Below are positions 8,291-18,947 of a stretch of 64,000 nt of DNA, one piece after another. Within the stretch, counting starts at the first letter, position 1. Each line of letters begins with the position of its first letter. The position numbers were made by a program, and so were the translations under genes. The notes below the pieces were generated by a model. The model saw only the letters and a list, made by a program, of their open reading frames with translations, made no database searches and was not told where the DNA came from. The DNA is taken from NCBI RefSeq assembly GCF_001484765.1, contig NZ_KQ947376.1, positions 637,736-701,735 of the forward strand, in the 5' to 3' direction. This stretch comes from Entomohabitans teleogrylli (GTDB lineage: Bacteria; Pseudomonadota; Gammaproteobacteria; Enterobacterales; Enterobacteriaceae).

Positions 8291-8312
8291 CAAAGCGCGT
8301 TACTCGCTGACT

Positions 8313-8330
8313 GGCCCCCGTCCGGGGGCC
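8313..8330. terminator. Hairpin between convergent tpx and tyrR
   Basis: GGCCCCCG-TC-CGGGGGCC, a near-perfect 18-base palindrome 23 bases after the tpx stop. There is little T run, so termination efficiency is uncertain. Confidence 0.55.
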
Positions 8331-8368
8331 TGAATATCCTGCCGTGTTACTTCCCTGTCTCCGTGGTA

Positions 8369-9934
8369 TTACGACTCTTCCGATTTGCGGTGGCTAAGCC
8401 CGTACTCGCGCAATTTATTAGCAATCGCGGTATGTGATACCCCAAGGCGTTTCGCCAGTTTGCGGGTACTGGGATAAGAGCGGTAAAGATGGGTCAGAAC
8501 CGAACGTTCAAAGCGCCGGGTAATATCGTCCAGCGAGCCTTCCATCGTCTCTTCTCCGGGCGGTAGCGCTGCCGCGTCAAAATCAGGCAACAAAATGTCC
8601 TGCGGCCGTAGCTCATAACCTTCGTGCTGGGCCAGCGCCCGGTAAAGCGCATTTTTTAACTGCCGGACATTTCCCGGCCAGGCATAGCGAGTCAGCATCG
8701 CATTGAGATCGGTGGCAAGCTTCGGGCGAGGAACCCCCTGCTCATCAGCGAAGCGGGCAATAAACATTTCCGTCAGCGGCATAATATCCTGCGGACGATC
8801 GCGCAGCGGCGGCAGGTTCAGGGTCAGTACGTTGAGGCGATAATAGAGATCTTCGCGGAACAGTCCCTTCTGCACCAGCTCCACCAGATTTTTCTGGGTG
8901 GCGCAGATAACCCGCACATCCACATGCACCTCATGCTCTTCGCCTACCCGGCGGAATGTACCGTCATTGAGGAAGCGCAGCAGTTTGGCCTGCATGCGCG
9001 GCGACATCTCGCCAATTTCATCCAGTAACACAGAGCCGCCATTGGCCTGTTCGAAGAAGCCCTTTTTCCCCTCCTGAGCATTCGCCCAGGCGCCGGGGGC
9101 GTGGCCGAACAGTTCGCTCTCCACCGCGTCTTCCGGAATCGAGGCGCAGTTAAGGGCCAGATAAGGTTTCTGAGCCCGCGGACTTGCCAGGTGGCAGGCA
9201 TGCGCCAGCAGATCTTTACCCGTACCGGTATCGCCGACGATCAACAGCGGCGCATTGAGCATTGCCAGTTTGCGCGCCTGCTCCACCACATGACGCATTG
9301 CCGGACTGACGGCAACAATCTGGCTGAAGGCCGATACATCCTGGGCGGAAATATTCTGCAGCTGGCGCCCCATTCTCACCGTCGAACGCAGCATCACCAC
9401 AGCGCCGGCCAGTACCGGTTTACCGGCTTCTCCTTCCAGATGTACCGGTGTGATTTCCATCAGAAAATTTTGATTATTAATGACTACATGTTCGGTGTGG
9501 GAGGCTTGCGGCTCGCTTTCCAGCCAGCGCAGAAAATTGAAATCACCGATCAGGCTACCGGCATTATGATTGCGCAACCGCTCTTCACTGGCGCCAAACA
9601 GCAGGCAACTTGCCGGGTTAGCCAGCTCCAGTTTGCTCTTCATGTCGAGGGAAAAAACCGGCTCCGGCAGCGCTTCCAGCAGCGCGCTCAGGGCGCGATG
9701 CTCCCGCTCTGACGGCATCCACGGAACGGTCCGGACATCGGTGACGCCAGGAATACGACGGATTTCCGCCATCAGATTGCTGAAAGCGCTAAAATCCAGC
9801 GAGGCAAAATTGAGGTAAATTCGCCCGACAGGGTCTATCTCAATGCCCCGCAGGTCAATACTGCGTAGAACCAGTAGATCGAGGAGTTCACGGGTGAGAC
9901 CAAGACGATCCTGACAAAAAACTTCGAGACGCAT
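8369..9934 (-). CDS. tyrR: Aromatic amino acid regulator TyrR
   Basis: A 521-residue transcription factor (E. coli 513) that represses or activates aromatic biosynthesis and transport genes with Tyr, Phe or Trp and ATP. Order: N-terminal ACT domain (1-70), PAS domain (about 80-180), central AAA+ domain with Walker A GDTGTGK (234-240) and Walker B LLDEIGEMS, and C-terminal Fis-type helix-turn-helix (STRKLAKRLGVSHTAIANKL). The sigma-54 contact loop GAFTGA is replaced by GAPGAWANA, as in TyrR of relatives, which act on sigma-70 polymerase. It sits in cis to the trp operon only distantly (about 40 kb). Confidence 0.97.
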   Translation of the reverse strand: MRLEVFCQDRLGLTRELLDLLVLRSIDLRGIEIDPVGRIYLNFASLDFSAFSNLMAEIRRIPGVTDVRTVPWMPSEREHRALSALLEALPEPVFSLDMKSKLELANPASCLLFGASEERLRNHNAGSLIGDFNFLRWLESEPQASHTEHVVINNQNFLMEITPVHLEGEAGKPVLAGAVVMLRSTVRMGRQLQNISAQDVSAFSQIVAVSPAMRHVVEQARKLAMLNAPLLIVGDTGTGKDLLAHACHLASPRAQKPYLALNCASIPEDAVESELFGHAPGAWANAQEGKKGFFEQANGGSVLLDEIGEMSPRMQAKLLRFLNDGTFRRVGEEHEVHVDVRVICATQKNLVELVQKGLFREDLYYRLNVLTLNLPPLRDRPQDIMPLTEMFIARFADEQGVPRPKLATDLNAMLTRYAWPGNVRQLKNALYRALAQHEGYELRPQDILLPDFDAAALPPGEETMEGSLDDITRRFERSVLTHLYRSYPSTRKLAKRLGVSHTAIANKLREYGLSHRKSEES

Positions 9935-10062
9935 GAGAAACCTTCACTTACCGGGAAGCTATTCACAGGCAGGCATCATACCCCAGTTACCGCGCGGCAA
10001 GAAGCGATCTGTCAACATTCATTGACAGTGCGGCGGAAAAATGGACACGCCGCACGCCGGGA

Positions 10063-11121
10063 CTAGGATGCGGCTTTGTTTTTGCTCTTCTGCAGGGTCT
10101 CTTTGAGCTGGCCGACTAACTGGCGGCGGAAATCCCCCAGGCGTGGTTTATCGTCCTCCAGCCACGGTAGCGGCCGGCATAACTCCATGGCTTTAATCCC
10201 CAGACGCGCGGTCAGCAAACCGGCGCCGAGCCCCTGCGCCGCCCGGGCTGAAACCCGCGCCGCCAGATCCTGGGACATCCAGTCCATGCCGATTTCACGC
10301 ACCAGTTCGCTGGCGCCGGCAAAGGCAATGTTGACCAGTACCAGTCGGAACAAACGGATGCGGCTGTAATAACCCAGCTCAATACCATACAACGTGGCGA
10401 TACGGTTGATCAGGCGTAAATTGCGCCAGGCGATAAACGCCATATCAACCAGCGCCAGCGGGCTGACAGCAATCATCAGGGTGGATTCCGCCGCGGAACG
10501 GTTGATCTCCCGACGCGCCTGGTTGTCCATTACCGGCTGCACGATACGCGCATACAGCGCCACCACTTCACGATCGTTTTGAGTTTCGTGGATTGCCGCA
10601 TGCCAGCGTTGTAGCGCCGGATGCCCGTTATCCAGCCCCGCCTGGCGGGCAAGCTTTTCACAAAATGCCCGCGCCTGGCCAATACCGTGGCTGTGCAACA
10701 AATCCAGGGCTTCGTCACGCTCGGAAGCACGCTGACGCAGGCGCCACAGCCGACGCCATTCGCCGGCCACCGAACCGACGCCCGCCGCCACAATCAGCCC
10801 GCCGGCCACACAGCCGCCCAGGGCAATCCAGTCCTGAGTCACCCAGGCCTGATGGGCCCACTGAACGCCCTGAGCGACCACGCTGATACCGAACAACCCC
10901 AGCCCGGCGCCGACCATGCGCCGCCACAGGCTGCGTTTCGGGCGCAGCGCCTGCTCAACGGCCACTTCAGCCACGCCGTCCTGAGACTCTTCGCTTTCAA
11001 CCACCGGCATAAACGCCGTCTCGCGCTGTTCGTCGAACGCCTGCGCCGCCCGGTAGTGTTCCTCGTGCTCCGCCTCCAGAGGCTGGGCAAAATCAATGCG
11101 CGGTTTCAGCGGTTCATTCAT
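10063..11121 (-). CDS. ycjF: DUF697 inner membrane protein YcjF
   Basis: A 352-residue protein with a charged N-terminal tail, two hydrophobic segments around residues 70-120, and a C-terminal DUF697 region ([19 protein letters not shown], then [18 protein letters not shown]). It overlaps the end of ycjX by four bases (ATGA), so the two are translationally coupled. The YcjX-YcjF pair is co-conserved with the psp genes, and ycjXF are members of the PspF/sigma-54 regulon in E. coli. The molecular role is unknown. Confidence 0.93.
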   Translation of the reverse strand: MNEPLKPRIDFAQPLEAEHEEHYRAAQAFDEQRETAFMPVVESEESQDGVAEVAVEQALRPKRSLWRRMVGAGLGLFGISVVAQGVQWAHQAWVTQDWIALGGCVAGGLIVAAGVGSVAGEWRRLWRLRQRASERDEALDLLHSHGIGQARAFCEKLARQAGLDNGHPALQRWHAAIHETQNDREVVALYARIVQPVMDNQARREINRSAAESTLMIAVSPLALVDMAFIAWRNLRLINRIATLYGIELGYYSRIRLFRLVLVNIAFAGASELVREIGMDWMSQDLAARVSARAAQGLGAGLLTARLGIKAMELCRPLPWLEDDKPRLGDFRRQLVGQLKETLQKSKNKAAS

Positions 11122-12515
11122 CGCAGTTTATCTCCCATTAAAAACTCCAGCGCCGCATCCATCCGGATATGCGGTAACGGGCGATCGACATCCATCACCC
11201 GCGGCCTGAAGGCCTCAAACTGAAAACCCTGGCTTTCCCAGAACGCGCTGCCCGGCAACCGCGGCGGCACCTCGCCCGGGTATACGGTAATCGGCTGATT
11301 GTCGCTCAGGCGGTGGCCGCGCAGAGCGGGAATTTTTTCACCATTCACATCCACCAACCCGCTCTCTGTCGCCTGTACCGACGCCAGCCCCATACAATCC
11401 ATATCGATCCCTTCAAACGCCGCATTTTGCCAGGCGTCCTGAATAAGCTGCTGCAACAGCGACACCAGGTTGGCGTGCTGATCGGCAGTGATGTGATCCG
11501 CTTTAGTGGCGGCAAACAAGAGCTTATCAATAACCGGGGAGAACAGACGCCGGAACAACGTGCGCTGGCCGTAATGAAAACTCTGCATCAGCTGAGTCAG
11601 CGCCAGACGCATATCGTTAAATGCCTGTGGGCCGCTATTCAGCGGCTGCAGGCAGTCCACCAGCACAATCTGGCGGTCGAATCGTAAAAAATGGTCTTTA
11701 TAGAATCCTTTGACTACTTTGTCGCAATAGTAGTCATAACGCGCCCGCAGCATACCGATATTCGAGTTTTTATCCGCCTGGGCAAGGCGTGATTCGCCGA
11801 CTTCATCGACCTCCGGCCACGGAAAAAATTGCAATGCTGGCGCGCCGGCCAGATCGCCCGGTAATACAAAACGGCCCGGTTGAATAAAATGCAGCCCTTC
11901 ACGCTTACAGCGCAGTAGATAATCGGTCCATGCCTCGGCAATTTCGGCAAGACGGTTTTCATCCGCCGGCGCCAGCGGATCCAGCCCGGCGCACAGGCTG
12001 CGCCACTGCGCTGCCCACTCGCCGCGCATACCGTGCAGCAGCCCGGTCATCTGCCGTGACCAGGTGAGGTAATTTTGCGCCAGCATCGGTAAATCGAGCA
12101 GCCATTCGCCCGGGTAATCGACAATTTCCAGGTAGAGCGTGGAGGTCTCGCGGAAGTGCCGCATCAGGGAATCCGACGAACGGTAGCGCAGCGCGAGGCG
12201 AATTTCGCTTACCCCGCGGGTCGGCGTCGGCCAGGCCGGCGGATCGCCGTACAGTTGCGCCATACCTTCATCATAAGTGAAACGGGGGATCCCCAGATCG
12301 CGCTGGGGAATTCGCTTCACCCCCAGCAGACGTTCTTCGCGCACCGCATTCAGCAACGGCAAACGCGCGCCGCTATGTACCGATAATAACTGATTCACCA
12401 TGGCGGTGATAAATGCCGTCTTGCCGCTGCGGCTCAGGCCAGTCACCGCAATGCGCAAATGACGATCGACGCCCCGGTTCACCAGGGCCTGTAGTTCAGT
12501 TTTGATTCGCTTCAT
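11118..12515 (-). CDS. ycjX: YcjX family P-loop GTPase-like protein
   Basis: A 465-residue DUF463 protein with a clear P-loop, GLSRSGKT (26-33), and a downstream [11 protein letters not shown] that fits a switch/Walker B-like region. It is thought to be a stress-linked GTPase of the Psp response. It lies 97 bases downstream of pspD, same strand, with no pspE between, so readthrough from the pspA promoter is likely. It overlaps ycjF by four bases. Confidence 0.94.
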   Translation of the reverse strand: MKRIKTELQALVNRGVDRHLRIAVTGLSRSGKTAFITAMVNQLLSVHSGARLPLLNAVREERLLGVKRIPQRDLGIPRFTYDEGMAQLYGDPPAWPTPTRGVSEIRLALRYRSSDSLMRHFRETSTLYLEIVDYPGEWLLDLPMLAQNYLTWSRQMTGLLHGMRGEWAAQWRSLCAGLDPLAPADENRLAEIAEAWTDYLLRCKREGLHFIQPGRFVLPGDLAGAPALQFFPWPEVDEVGESRLAQADKNSNIGMLRARYDYYCDKVVKGFYKDHFLRFDRQIVLVDCLQPLNSGPQAFNDMRLALTQLMQSFHYGQRTLFRRLFSPVIDKLLFAATKADHITADQHANLVSLLQQLIQDAWQNAAFEGIDMDCMGLASVQATESGLVDVNGEKIPALRGHRLSDNQPITVYPGEVPPRLPGSAFWESQGFQFEAFRPRVMDVDRPLPHIRMDAALEFLMGDKLR

Positions 12516-12612
12516 AACCGTCCTGTGTCAGCGCTTATCTTAATCCTGCCTGCGGCTATTATAGAGGGATGTGCGGCACAAAGGGAAAGCGCCAGGCTCT
12601 GCGCCCGGCGCG

Positions 12613-12837
12613 TTACTGAAAGCGGCGCGACAGACGGCGCGCCAGTCGCGATAAGATGGGTTCCAGCGCCACGGCCAGCGCCCATTTCACTGGCCGACGC
12701 GCTACCGATTTTACCGCCCATCCGGCAACGCCTGCCGGACCATAGCGCAGGGCGGCAATGATTAACAACCTCCCGGCCATCGCCGCCGCCGGTTTTGCCT
12801 TGCGCGCGGTACGAATAAAGCGGTTTTCAACAACCAT
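12613..12837 (-). CDS. pspD: Phage shock protein D
   Basis: A 74-residue small membrane-associated protein sharing the LRYGPAGVAGWAVKSVARRP core with E. coli PspD, followed by a basic C-terminus. AAGGAG lies just before the start. It is the last psp gene; pspE (rhodanese), which follows in E. coli and Salmonella, is missing, and ycjX comes next. Confidence 0.92.
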   Translation of the reverse strand: MVVENRFIRTARKAKPAAAMAGRLLIIAALRYGPAGVAGWAVKSVARRPVKWALAVALEPILSRLARRLSRRFQ

Positions 12838-12860
12838 GCCGACTCCTTAACTGACCGTAT

Positions 12861-13220
12861 TCAAAGTTGGCGAAAGCGGCTACGCAGCGTGAAAGTATCC
12901 GACGTGATATAGCGCTCCATCGAACGCAATCGGGACTCGCTGGCCGCCAGGATATCATCTACCGCCTCCAGACGCTGGCGCGTGTTGGGCTGAGCGGATG
13001 CATTCATCTCCGCATCCGGCATCGGGTCCAGCGCAAACGTCAGCACGATATAGGCGACGATAGTGAAGAAAAACAGTCCGAAAAACAGCGACAGTATCAC
13101 GATCAGACGCACCAGTTTTACCGGTACATCCAGATAGTCGGCAATACCGGCGCATACCCCTTTCAGCATCCCCTTCTGAGGAATACGCCACAGCTTCCGG
13201 TTACCCAGTCTTCCTGTCAT
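12861..13220 (-). CDS. pspC: Phage shock protein C
   Basis: A 119-residue inner membrane protein. The N-terminal PspC domain (KLWRIPQKGMLKGVCAGIAD) precedes a transmembrane helix (about 40-65) and a C-terminal coiled region. With PspB it senses secretin mislocalisation or membrane damage and binds PspA, releasing PspF. It overlaps pspB by one base. Confidence 0.96.
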   Translation of the reverse strand: MTGRLGNRKLWRIPQKGMLKGVCAGIADYLDVPVKLVRLIVILSLFFGLFFFTIVAYIVLTFALDPMPDAEMNASAQPNTRQRLEAVDDILAASESRLRSMERYITSDTFTLRSRFRQL

Positions 13221-13447
13221 TAATGGTTCCTCCAGTTGGGATGTTCCGCATCAAGGATCTGCTCCAGCGTGGCAATACGCTCGCGCATACGCTGGGCTTC
13301 TTCCGTGAGTTGCTGTAAACGCTGCTGGTCTGATGCCGACAGTTGCGACCCGCGATCCGCCCGATTGCTGTAATGCAGCCACAACCAGATGGGGGCGACG
13401 AACAGCATAAAAATGGATAGCGGAATAGCCAGAAAAATCGCGCTCAT
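13220..13447 (-). CDS. pspB: Phage shock protein B
   Basis: A 75-residue inner membrane protein with an N-terminal transmembrane helix (FLAIPLSIFMLFVAPIWLWL) and a cytoplasmic coiled coil of about 35 residues. It is the partner of PspC in induction of the phage-shock response. Part of the pspABCD operon. Confidence 0.96.
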   Translation of the reverse strand: MSAIFLAIPLSIFMLFVAPIWLWLHYSNRADRGSQLSASDQQRLQQLTEEAQRMRERIATLEQILDAEHPNWRNH

Positions 13448-13502
13448 GTACTTGTGTACTCCTTACAGTGAAAGCAGCGGCGCCAGCCGCGCCGCCAGAT
13501 CG

Positions 13503-14171
13503 TTACTCGCCGTCGCGCTGCATTTTGGCCTTCAGCGCCGCCAGTTGCTCGCTGATCTCATCATCAGCTTTCAGCTCGGCGAACTGCTGGTCGAGGCCTG
13601 GTTTTTTACCAAAGCGCTGACTTTCAGCTTCAGCTTCCATATGGTCGATACGGCGCTCAAATGATTCAAAACGCGCCATGGCTTCATCCAGTTTACCGCT
13701 GTCCAGCTGGCGGCGCACATCGCGGGATGAAGACGCGGCCTGGTGGCGCAGAGTCAGCGCCTGCTGGCGAGCGCGGGTTTCAGTCAGCTTGTTTTCCAGT
13801 TCGCCAATCTCTCTGCGCATCCGCTCCAGGGTTTCGTCCAGCGTCGCGGCTTCGTTTTCCAGAGAAGCGATCAGGGTGGTCAGCTTCTGTTTTTCGATCA
13901 GCGCTGAACGTGCCAGATCTTCTTTATCTTTACGCAGCGCCAGCTCCGCTTTTTCCTGCCATTCGGCCTGCTGGGCCAGAGCCTGCTCAATGCGGCGCGT
14001 CAGCTGTTTCTTTTCCGCCAGCGCGCGGGCGGAGGTGGAGCGAACTTCCACCAGCGTATCTTCCATCTCCTGAATCATCAGGCGCACCAGCTTTTGCGGA
14101 TCCTCCGCTTTCTCCAGCAGTGCATTGATGTTGGCGTTTACGATATCGGCAAAGCGAGAAAAAATACCCAT
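13503..14171 (-). CDS. pspA: Phage shock protein A
   Basis: A 222-residue ESCRT-III-like coiled-coil protein that binds PspF to keep the regulon off and oligomerises on damaged membrane to preserve proton-motive force. I placed the start at the ATG of [20 protein letters not shown], which gives exactly the E. coli length; an ATG 24 bases upstream is in frame but adds a non-conserved octapeptide. A sigma-54 promoter lies about 60 bases upstream. Confidence 0.97.
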   Translation of the reverse strand: MGIFSRFADIVNANINALLEKAEDPQKLVRLMIQEMEDTLVEVRSTSARALAEKKQLTRRIEQALAQQAEWQEKAELALRKDKEDLARSALIEKQKLTTLIASLENEAATLDETLERMRREIGELENKLTETRARQQALTLRHQAASSSRDVRRQLDSGKLDEAMARFESFERRIDHMEAEAESQRFGKKPGLDQQFAELKADDEISEQLAALKAKMQRDGE

Positions 14172-14226
14172 AATGTCATCCTCAATTAAACTCATCGCGG
14201 GGCTATCCCCCTTGCAGGTTCTTTAA

Positions 14227-14242
14227 TACAAATTGCGTGCCA
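14227..14242 (-). promoter_or_regulatory. Sigma-54 promoter of the pspA operon
   Basis: On the minus strand the sequence is TGGCACG-CAAT-TTGTA, matching the -24/-12 consensus TGGCACR-N4-TTGCW with one change, and it is essentially the E. coli pspA promoter. The AT-rich bases to its right, toward pspF, are where IHF and PspF upstream sites are expected; individual sites were not resolved. Confidence 0.88.
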
Positions 14243-14341
14243 ATTTTTTAATTAATTGAATAAAAAGGGATTGTTTAATTTTACCTCACCGCCATTTACA
14301 GGTAGAGTGGTGATTATCACTATCTTCTGGTTATTTTCATC

Positions 14342-15343
14342 ATGATGGAATACAAAGATAATTTACTGGGCGAAGATAACGCCTTTCTGGAAGTCATCGA
14401 GCAGGTTTCCCGCCTTGCACCGCTCAATAAACCGGTGCTGGTTATCGGCGAACGCGGCACCGGCAAGGAGTTAATTGCCAACCGCTTGCACTTTCTCTCC
14501 CGCCGCTGGCAGGGGCCTTTCATCTCGCTGAACTGCGCGGCGCTCAATGAAAACCTGCTGGATTCAGAGCTTTTCGGCCATGAGGCAGGCGCCTTTACCG
14601 GCGCTCAGAAACGCCATCCCGGGCGCTTCGAGCGCGCCGACGGCGGTACGCTGTTCCTGGATGAACTGGCGACCGCCAGTACCCTGGTGCAGGAAAAGCT
14701 GCTGCGGGTTATTGAATATGGCGAACTGGAGCGGGTTGGCGGTAGTCAGGCGCTACAGGTCAATGTCCGCCTGGTCTGCGCCACTAACGCCAATTTGCCG
14801 GCGCTGGCGGAAGAAGGTAAATTCCGCGCTGACCTGCTCGACAGGCTGGCATTTGATGTCGTGCAACTCCCGCCGCTGCGCGAACGGCGCAACGACATTT
14901 TACTGCTGGCGGAGCAATTCGCCATTCAGATGTGCCGGGAGCTGGGTCTCCCGCTATTTCCCGGCTTCAGCGCCAGCGCCCGCGACGCGCTGTTGAGCTA
15001 TGGCTGGCCGGGTAATATTCGCGAACTCAAGAATGTAGTGGAACGTTCAATATACCGCCACGGTACCGATGAGCGCGAGATTGATAACATTATTATCGAT
15101 CCGTTTCGCCGCGCCCCGCTGCCCGCTGCCGGGCGTGCCGACGCTGGCGCGCCGCCGGGCGCGCTACCGGCCCTGCCGCTGGATTTGCGCCAGTGGCAAC
15201 ATAATCGCGAGCGGGATTTGCTGGAAGCCGCATTATCCCAGGCACGCTATAACCAGAAGCGCGCCGCGGAACTACTGGGACTGACCTATCACCAGATGCG
15301 CGCTATGCTGAAAAAACATGCGCTGGCGATTCACGATGCCTGA
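14342..15343 (+). CDS. pspF: Psp operon transcriptional activator PspF
   Basis: A 333-residue sigma-54 enhancer-binding protein (E. coli 325) lacking a receiver domain. Walker A GERGTGK (36-42), GAFTGA (83-88), Walker B TLFLDE (103-108) and a C-terminal Fis-type helix-turn-helix (NQKRAAELLGLTYHQMRAML) are visible. A short Ala/Gly/Pro-rich linker near residues 257-275 accounts for the extra length. Two consecutive ATG codons start the gene; the first was used because MxEYKDNLLG aligns with E. coli. Divergent from pspA. Confidence 0.96.
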   Translation: MMEYKDNLLGEDNAFLEVIEQVSRLAPLNKPVLVIGERGTGKELIANRLHFLSRRWQGPFISLNCAALNENLLDSELFGHEAGAFTGAQKRHPGRFERADGGTLFLDELATASTLVQEKLLRVIEYGELERVGGSQALQVNVRLVCATNANLPALAEEGKFRADLLDRLAFDVVQLPPLRERRNDILLLAEQFAIQMCRELGLPLFPGFSASARDALLSYGWPGNIRELKNVVERSIYRHGTDEREIDNIIIDPFRRAPLPAAGRADAGAPPGALPALPLDLRQWQHNRERDLLEAALSQARYNQKRAAELLGLTYHQMRAMLKKHALAIHDA

Positions 15344-15467
15344 TCCGCATTCTGTCGATAGCCAGCCACGCTGCGGTCGATAAAACAGCCAAACGTTGTC
15401 CGCCGCGTTGGGAACCAGGACAGAGTGCGATACACTCTGTGTATTGCAAAAGAAAAGCCAATAACTT

Positions 15468-17108
15468 ATGCGCAACCTTTTTTATTCCCTGCTTTTGACC
15501 CTCGGGGGGCTGCACGGGCTGGCTCAGGCCGCCGCTGCGCCGGAAAAACCCCGGGATATCCGTCAGAGCGGCTTTGTTTATTGCGTCAACGGTCAGGTCA
15601 ACACCTTCAACCCGCAAATGGCCAGCGGCGGCCTGGTTGTCGATACCCTCGCCGCCCAGTTGTATGATCGGTTACTGGATGTAGACCCTTATACCTATCG
15701 TCTGAACCCGGAACTGGCGCAAAGCTGGGAAGTCCTTGATAACGGCGCCACCTATCGCTTCCGGCTGCGCAGGGACGTTCAGTTTCAGTCCACCCGCTGG
15801 TTCAAACCTTCTCGCCCGCTGAATGCCGACGATGTCGTATTCAGTTTTCAGCGTATTTTCAATCGTGACGATCCCTGGCATGAGGTTAACGGCGGCAACT
15901 ACCCCTATTTTGATAGCCTGCAGTTTGCTGATGCCGTAAAAGATGTGCGTAAGCTGGATAATCACACTGTCGAATTTCGCCTCAATAAGCCAGATGCCTC
16001 ATTTCTCTGGCACCTGGCCACTCACTATGCGTCAGTGATGTCGGAGGAATATGCCAACCAGTTGACCCGCCAGGGGCGCCAGGAGCTGCTGGACCGCAAT
16101 CCGGTCGGCACCGGCCCTTTCCAGCTTAGCGAATACCGCGCCGGGCAATATGTCCGCCTGGCGCGCCATCCTGGTTACTGGCGCGGCGTGCCGCATATGC
16201 CGCAGGTGGTGATCGACCTCGGTTCCGGAGGCACCGGCAGGCTGTCCAAACTGCTTACCGGCGAATGCGATGTGCTGGCCTGGCCCGCCGCCAGCCAGTT
16301 AACCATTCTGCGTGACGATCCACGCCTGCGTCTGTCACTGCGGCCCGGCATGAATATCGCCTATCTGGCGTTCAACACCAATAAAGCGCCGCTGGATAAT
16401 CCGGCGGTGCGCCATGCGCTGGCGCTGGCTATCAACAACCAGCGGCTGATGCAGTCCATCTATTACGGCACCGCCGAGACTGCGGCGTCTATTCTGCCGC
16501 GCGCATCCTGGGCTTATGATAATGATGCCAAAGTGACGGAATATGACCCGCCGCGCGCCCGGGAACAACTTAAGGCGCTGGGGATTGAAAACCTGACCCT
16601 GCGCCTGTGGGTGCCTACCGCCTCGCAGCCCTGGAACCCCAGTCCGCTAAAAACCGCCGAGCTAATCCAGGCGGATATGGCGCAGATTGGTGTGAAAGTG
16701 CTCATCATGCCCGTTGAAGGCCGCTTTCAGGAAGCGCGTCTGATGGAGATGAATCACGACCTGACCCTCACCGGTTGGGCCACCGACAGTAACGATCCGG
16801 ACAGTTTCTTCCGTCCGCTGCTCAGTTGCGCCGCTATCAACTCGCAGACCAACTATGCCCACTGGTGCAACGAACAGTTTGACGATCTGCTGCAAAAAGC
16901 GCTGCGCTCCCAGCAACTGTCCGCCAGGATTGACGCTTACGATCGAGCCCAACAGGTACTGGCCGCCGAGCTACCGGTATTACCGCTGGCCTCTTCCCTG
17001 CGCCTGTTGGCCTACCGCTATGATATTAAAGGCCTGGTTTTCAGTCCGTTCGGGAATGCTTCTTTTGCCGGCGTGTCGCGGGAAGACGATGAGGTGAAAA
17101 AACCATGA
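15468..17108 (+). CDS. sapA: SapA peptide-binding protein of the Sap ABC transporter
   Basis: A 546-residue family 5 periplasmic solute-binding protein with an N-terminal signal sequence ([20 protein letters not shown], cleavage near Ala-Gln-Ala). It closely resembles E. coli and Salmonella SapA. In Salmonella and Haemophilus the Sap system is linked to antimicrobial-peptide sensitivity, heme or putrescine handling depending on species. First gene of sapABCDF; its stop overlaps the sapB start by four bases. Confidence 0.96.
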   Translation: MRNLFYSLLLTLGGLHGLAQAAAAPEKPRDIRQSGFVYCVNGQVNTFNPQMASGGLVVDTLAAQLYDRLLDVDPYTYRLNPELAQSWEVLDNGATYRFRLRRDVQFQSTRWFKPSRPLNADDVVFSFQRIFNRDDPWHEVNGGNYPYFDSLQFADAVKDVRKLDNHTVEFRLNKPDASFLWHLATHYASVMSEEYANQLTRQGRQELLDRNPVGTGPFQLSEYRAGQYVRLARHPGYWRGVPHMPQVVIDLGSGGTGRLSKLLTGECDVLAWPAASQLTILRDDPRLRLSLRPGMNIAYLAFNTNKAPLDNPAVRHALALAINNQRLMQSIYYGTAETAASILPRASWAYDNDAKVTEYDPPRAREQLKALGIENLTLRLWVPTASQPWNPSPLKTAELIQADMAQIGVKVLIMPVEGRFQEARLMEMNHDLTLTGWATDSNDPDSFFRPLLSCAAINSQTNYAHWCNEQFDDLLQKALRSQQLSARIDAYDRAQQVLAAELPVLPLASSLRLLAYRYDIKGLVFSPFGNASFAGVSREDDEVKKP

Positions 17109-18070
17109 TTATTTTTACCCTGCGCCGCCTGCTGCTATTGCTGATCACCCTGGTTTTTCTGGGCTTTGTCGGTTTCAGCCTGAGTTATTTCACGCCCCAT
17201 GCGCCGCTGCAGGGCGCGTCGTTCTGGAACGCGCTGGTATTCTGGTTCGAGGGCGTCCTGCGCTGGGACTTCGGCGTCTCCAGCATCAACGGTCAGCCAA
17301 TCAGCCAGCAGTTACGCGAAGTGTTTCCCGCCACTATGGAGCTGTGTATTCTCTCTTTTGGACTGGCATTAATTATCGGTATCCCGGTGGGTATGCTGGC
17401 CGGAATTATGCGCAATAAATGGCAGGATCAGGTGATCAGCACCCTGTCGCTGATCGGTTTTTCAATTCCGGTCTTCTGGCTGGCGCTGCTGCTGACCCTG
17501 TTTTTCTCCCTGACGCTCGGCTGGCTGCCGGTTTCCGGGCGTTTTGACCTGCTGTACGAGGTAAAGCCGGTCACGGGTTTTGCGCTCATCGACGCCTGGC
17601 TGTCTGACTCGCCATACCGCCATGAGATGATCCTCAGCGCGGTGCGCCATATGGTGTTGCCGGTACTGGCGCTGGCCGTGGCCCCCACGACCGAAGTCAT
17701 TCGCCTGATGCGCCTGTCCACCATTGACGTCTTCGATCAAAACTATATCAAGGCTGCCGCAACCCGCGGGCTGTCGCGCTTCACCGTCCTGCATCGCCAT
17801 GTCCTGCATAACGCTCTGCCGCCGGTTATCCCGCGCCTGGGTCTGCAGTTTTCTACGATGCTGACGCTGGCGATGATCACTGAAATGGTCTTTAGCTGGC
17901 CGGGACTGGGGCGCTGGATGATCCACGCTATCCGCCAGCAGGATTATGCCGCCATTTCCGCTGGCGTGATGGTTATCGGCTCACTGGTTATCTGCGTCAA
18001 CGTGCTCTCCGACATCATGGGCGCGTTGGCGAATCCGTTAAAACATAAGGAATGGTATGCCTTACGATAG
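17105..18070 (+). CDS. sapB: Sap transporter permease SapB
   Basis: A 321-residue ABC permease of the dipeptide/oligopeptide type with about six transmembrane helices and the EAA loop ([20 protein letters not shown]) in the C-terminal half. It pairs with SapC in the inner membrane; its C-terminus overlaps sapC by 14 bases. Confidence 0.96.
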   Translation: MIIFTLRRLLLLLITLVFLGFVGFSLSYFTPHAPLQGASFWNALVFWFEGVLRWDFGVSSINGQPISQQLREVFPATMELCILSFGLALIIGIPVGMLAGIMRNKWQDQVISTLSLIGFSIPVFWLALLLTLFFSLTLGWLPVSGRFDLLYEVKPVTGFALIDAWLSDSPYRHEMILSAVRHMVLPVLALAVAPTTEVIRLMRLSTIDVFDQNYIKAAATRGLSRFTVLHRHVLHNALPPVIPRLGLQFSTMLTLAMITEMVFSWPGLGRWMIHAIRQQDYAAISAGVMVIGSLVICVNVLSDIMGALANPLKHKEWYALR

Positions 18071-18947
18071 CGTCTACAGCGAAAAGCGTCCGCCCGGTAC
18101 GCTGCGCACCACATGGCGCAAGTTCTACGGCGACACCTCCGCGATGATCGGCCTGTATGGCTGCGGCGCGCTGGTTATCTTATGCCTGTTTGGCGGCCTG
18201 TTGTCCCCCTACGGAATTGACCAGCAATTCCTCGGTTATCAACTGTTACCGCCGTCCTGGTCCCGCTATGGCGATGTGTCGTTTTTCCTCGGCACCGACG
18301 ATCTCGGGCGCGACGTGCTCAGCCGTTTGTTGAGCGGCGCGGCGCCGACCGTCGGCGGCGCGTTCATTGTGACATTGGGTGCTACGGTATTTGGCCTGAT
18401 TCTCGGGGTTATCGCCGGCGCCAGCCACGGGTTGCGCTCGGCGGTGCTGAACCATATTCTCGATACCCTGCTGTCGATTCCTTCCCTGCTGCTGGCAATT
18501 ATTGTCGTCGCCTTCGCTGGCCCCAGCCTGGCGCACGCGATGTTCGCCGTCTGGCTGGCGCTGCTGCCGCGCCTGGTGCGCTCGGTGTATACCATGGTCC
18601 ACGATGAACTGGAAAAAGAGTACGTGGTAGCCGCCCGGCTTGACGGCGCTTCAACCCTGAATATCCTGTGGTTCGCGGTGCTGCCCAACACCACCTCCGT
18701 GCTGGTCACCGAGATCACCCGCGCCCTGTCAATGGCTATCCTTGATATCGCCGCGCTGGGGTTTCTCGATCTCGGCGCTCAGTTACCTTCGCCGGAATGG
18801 GGCTCAATGCTCGGCGACGCGCTGGAGCTGATTTACGTCGCGCCGTGGACCGTCATGCTACCGGGAGTGGCTATTATGGTTAGCGTGTTGCTGGTTAACC
18901 TGCTCGGCGACGGGATCCGCCGCGCCATCGTGGCGGGGGTGGAATAA
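18057..18947 (+). CDS. sapC: Sap transporter permease SapC
   Basis: A 296-residue ABC permease, the same length as E. coli SapC, beginning [18 protein letters not shown]. It contains the OppC-type N-terminal region ([20 protein letters not shown]) and the EAA loop ([19 protein letters not shown]). Its last base overlaps the first base of sapD (TAATG). Confidence 0.97.
   Translation: MPYDSVYSEKRPPGTLRTTWRKFYGDTSAMIGLYGCGALVILCLFGGLLSPYGIDQQFLGYQLLPPSWSRYGDVSFFLGTDDLGRDVLSRLLSGAAPTVGGAFIVTLGATVFGLILGVIAGASHGLRSAVLNHILDTLLSIPSLLLAIIVVAFAGPSLAHAMFAVWLALLPRLVRSVYTMVHDELEKEYVVAARLDGASTLNILWFAVLPNTTSVLVTEITRALSMAILDIAALGFLDLGAQLPSPEWGSMLGDALELIYVAPWTVMLPGVAIMVSVLLVNLLGDGIRRAIVAGVE

Noticed and set aside
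14196-14341. Considered separate PspF upstream activating sites and an IHF site in the pspA-pspF gap
   Set aside because: Only the sigma-54 core promoter was clear enough by eye; the other sites are expected but not individually supported.
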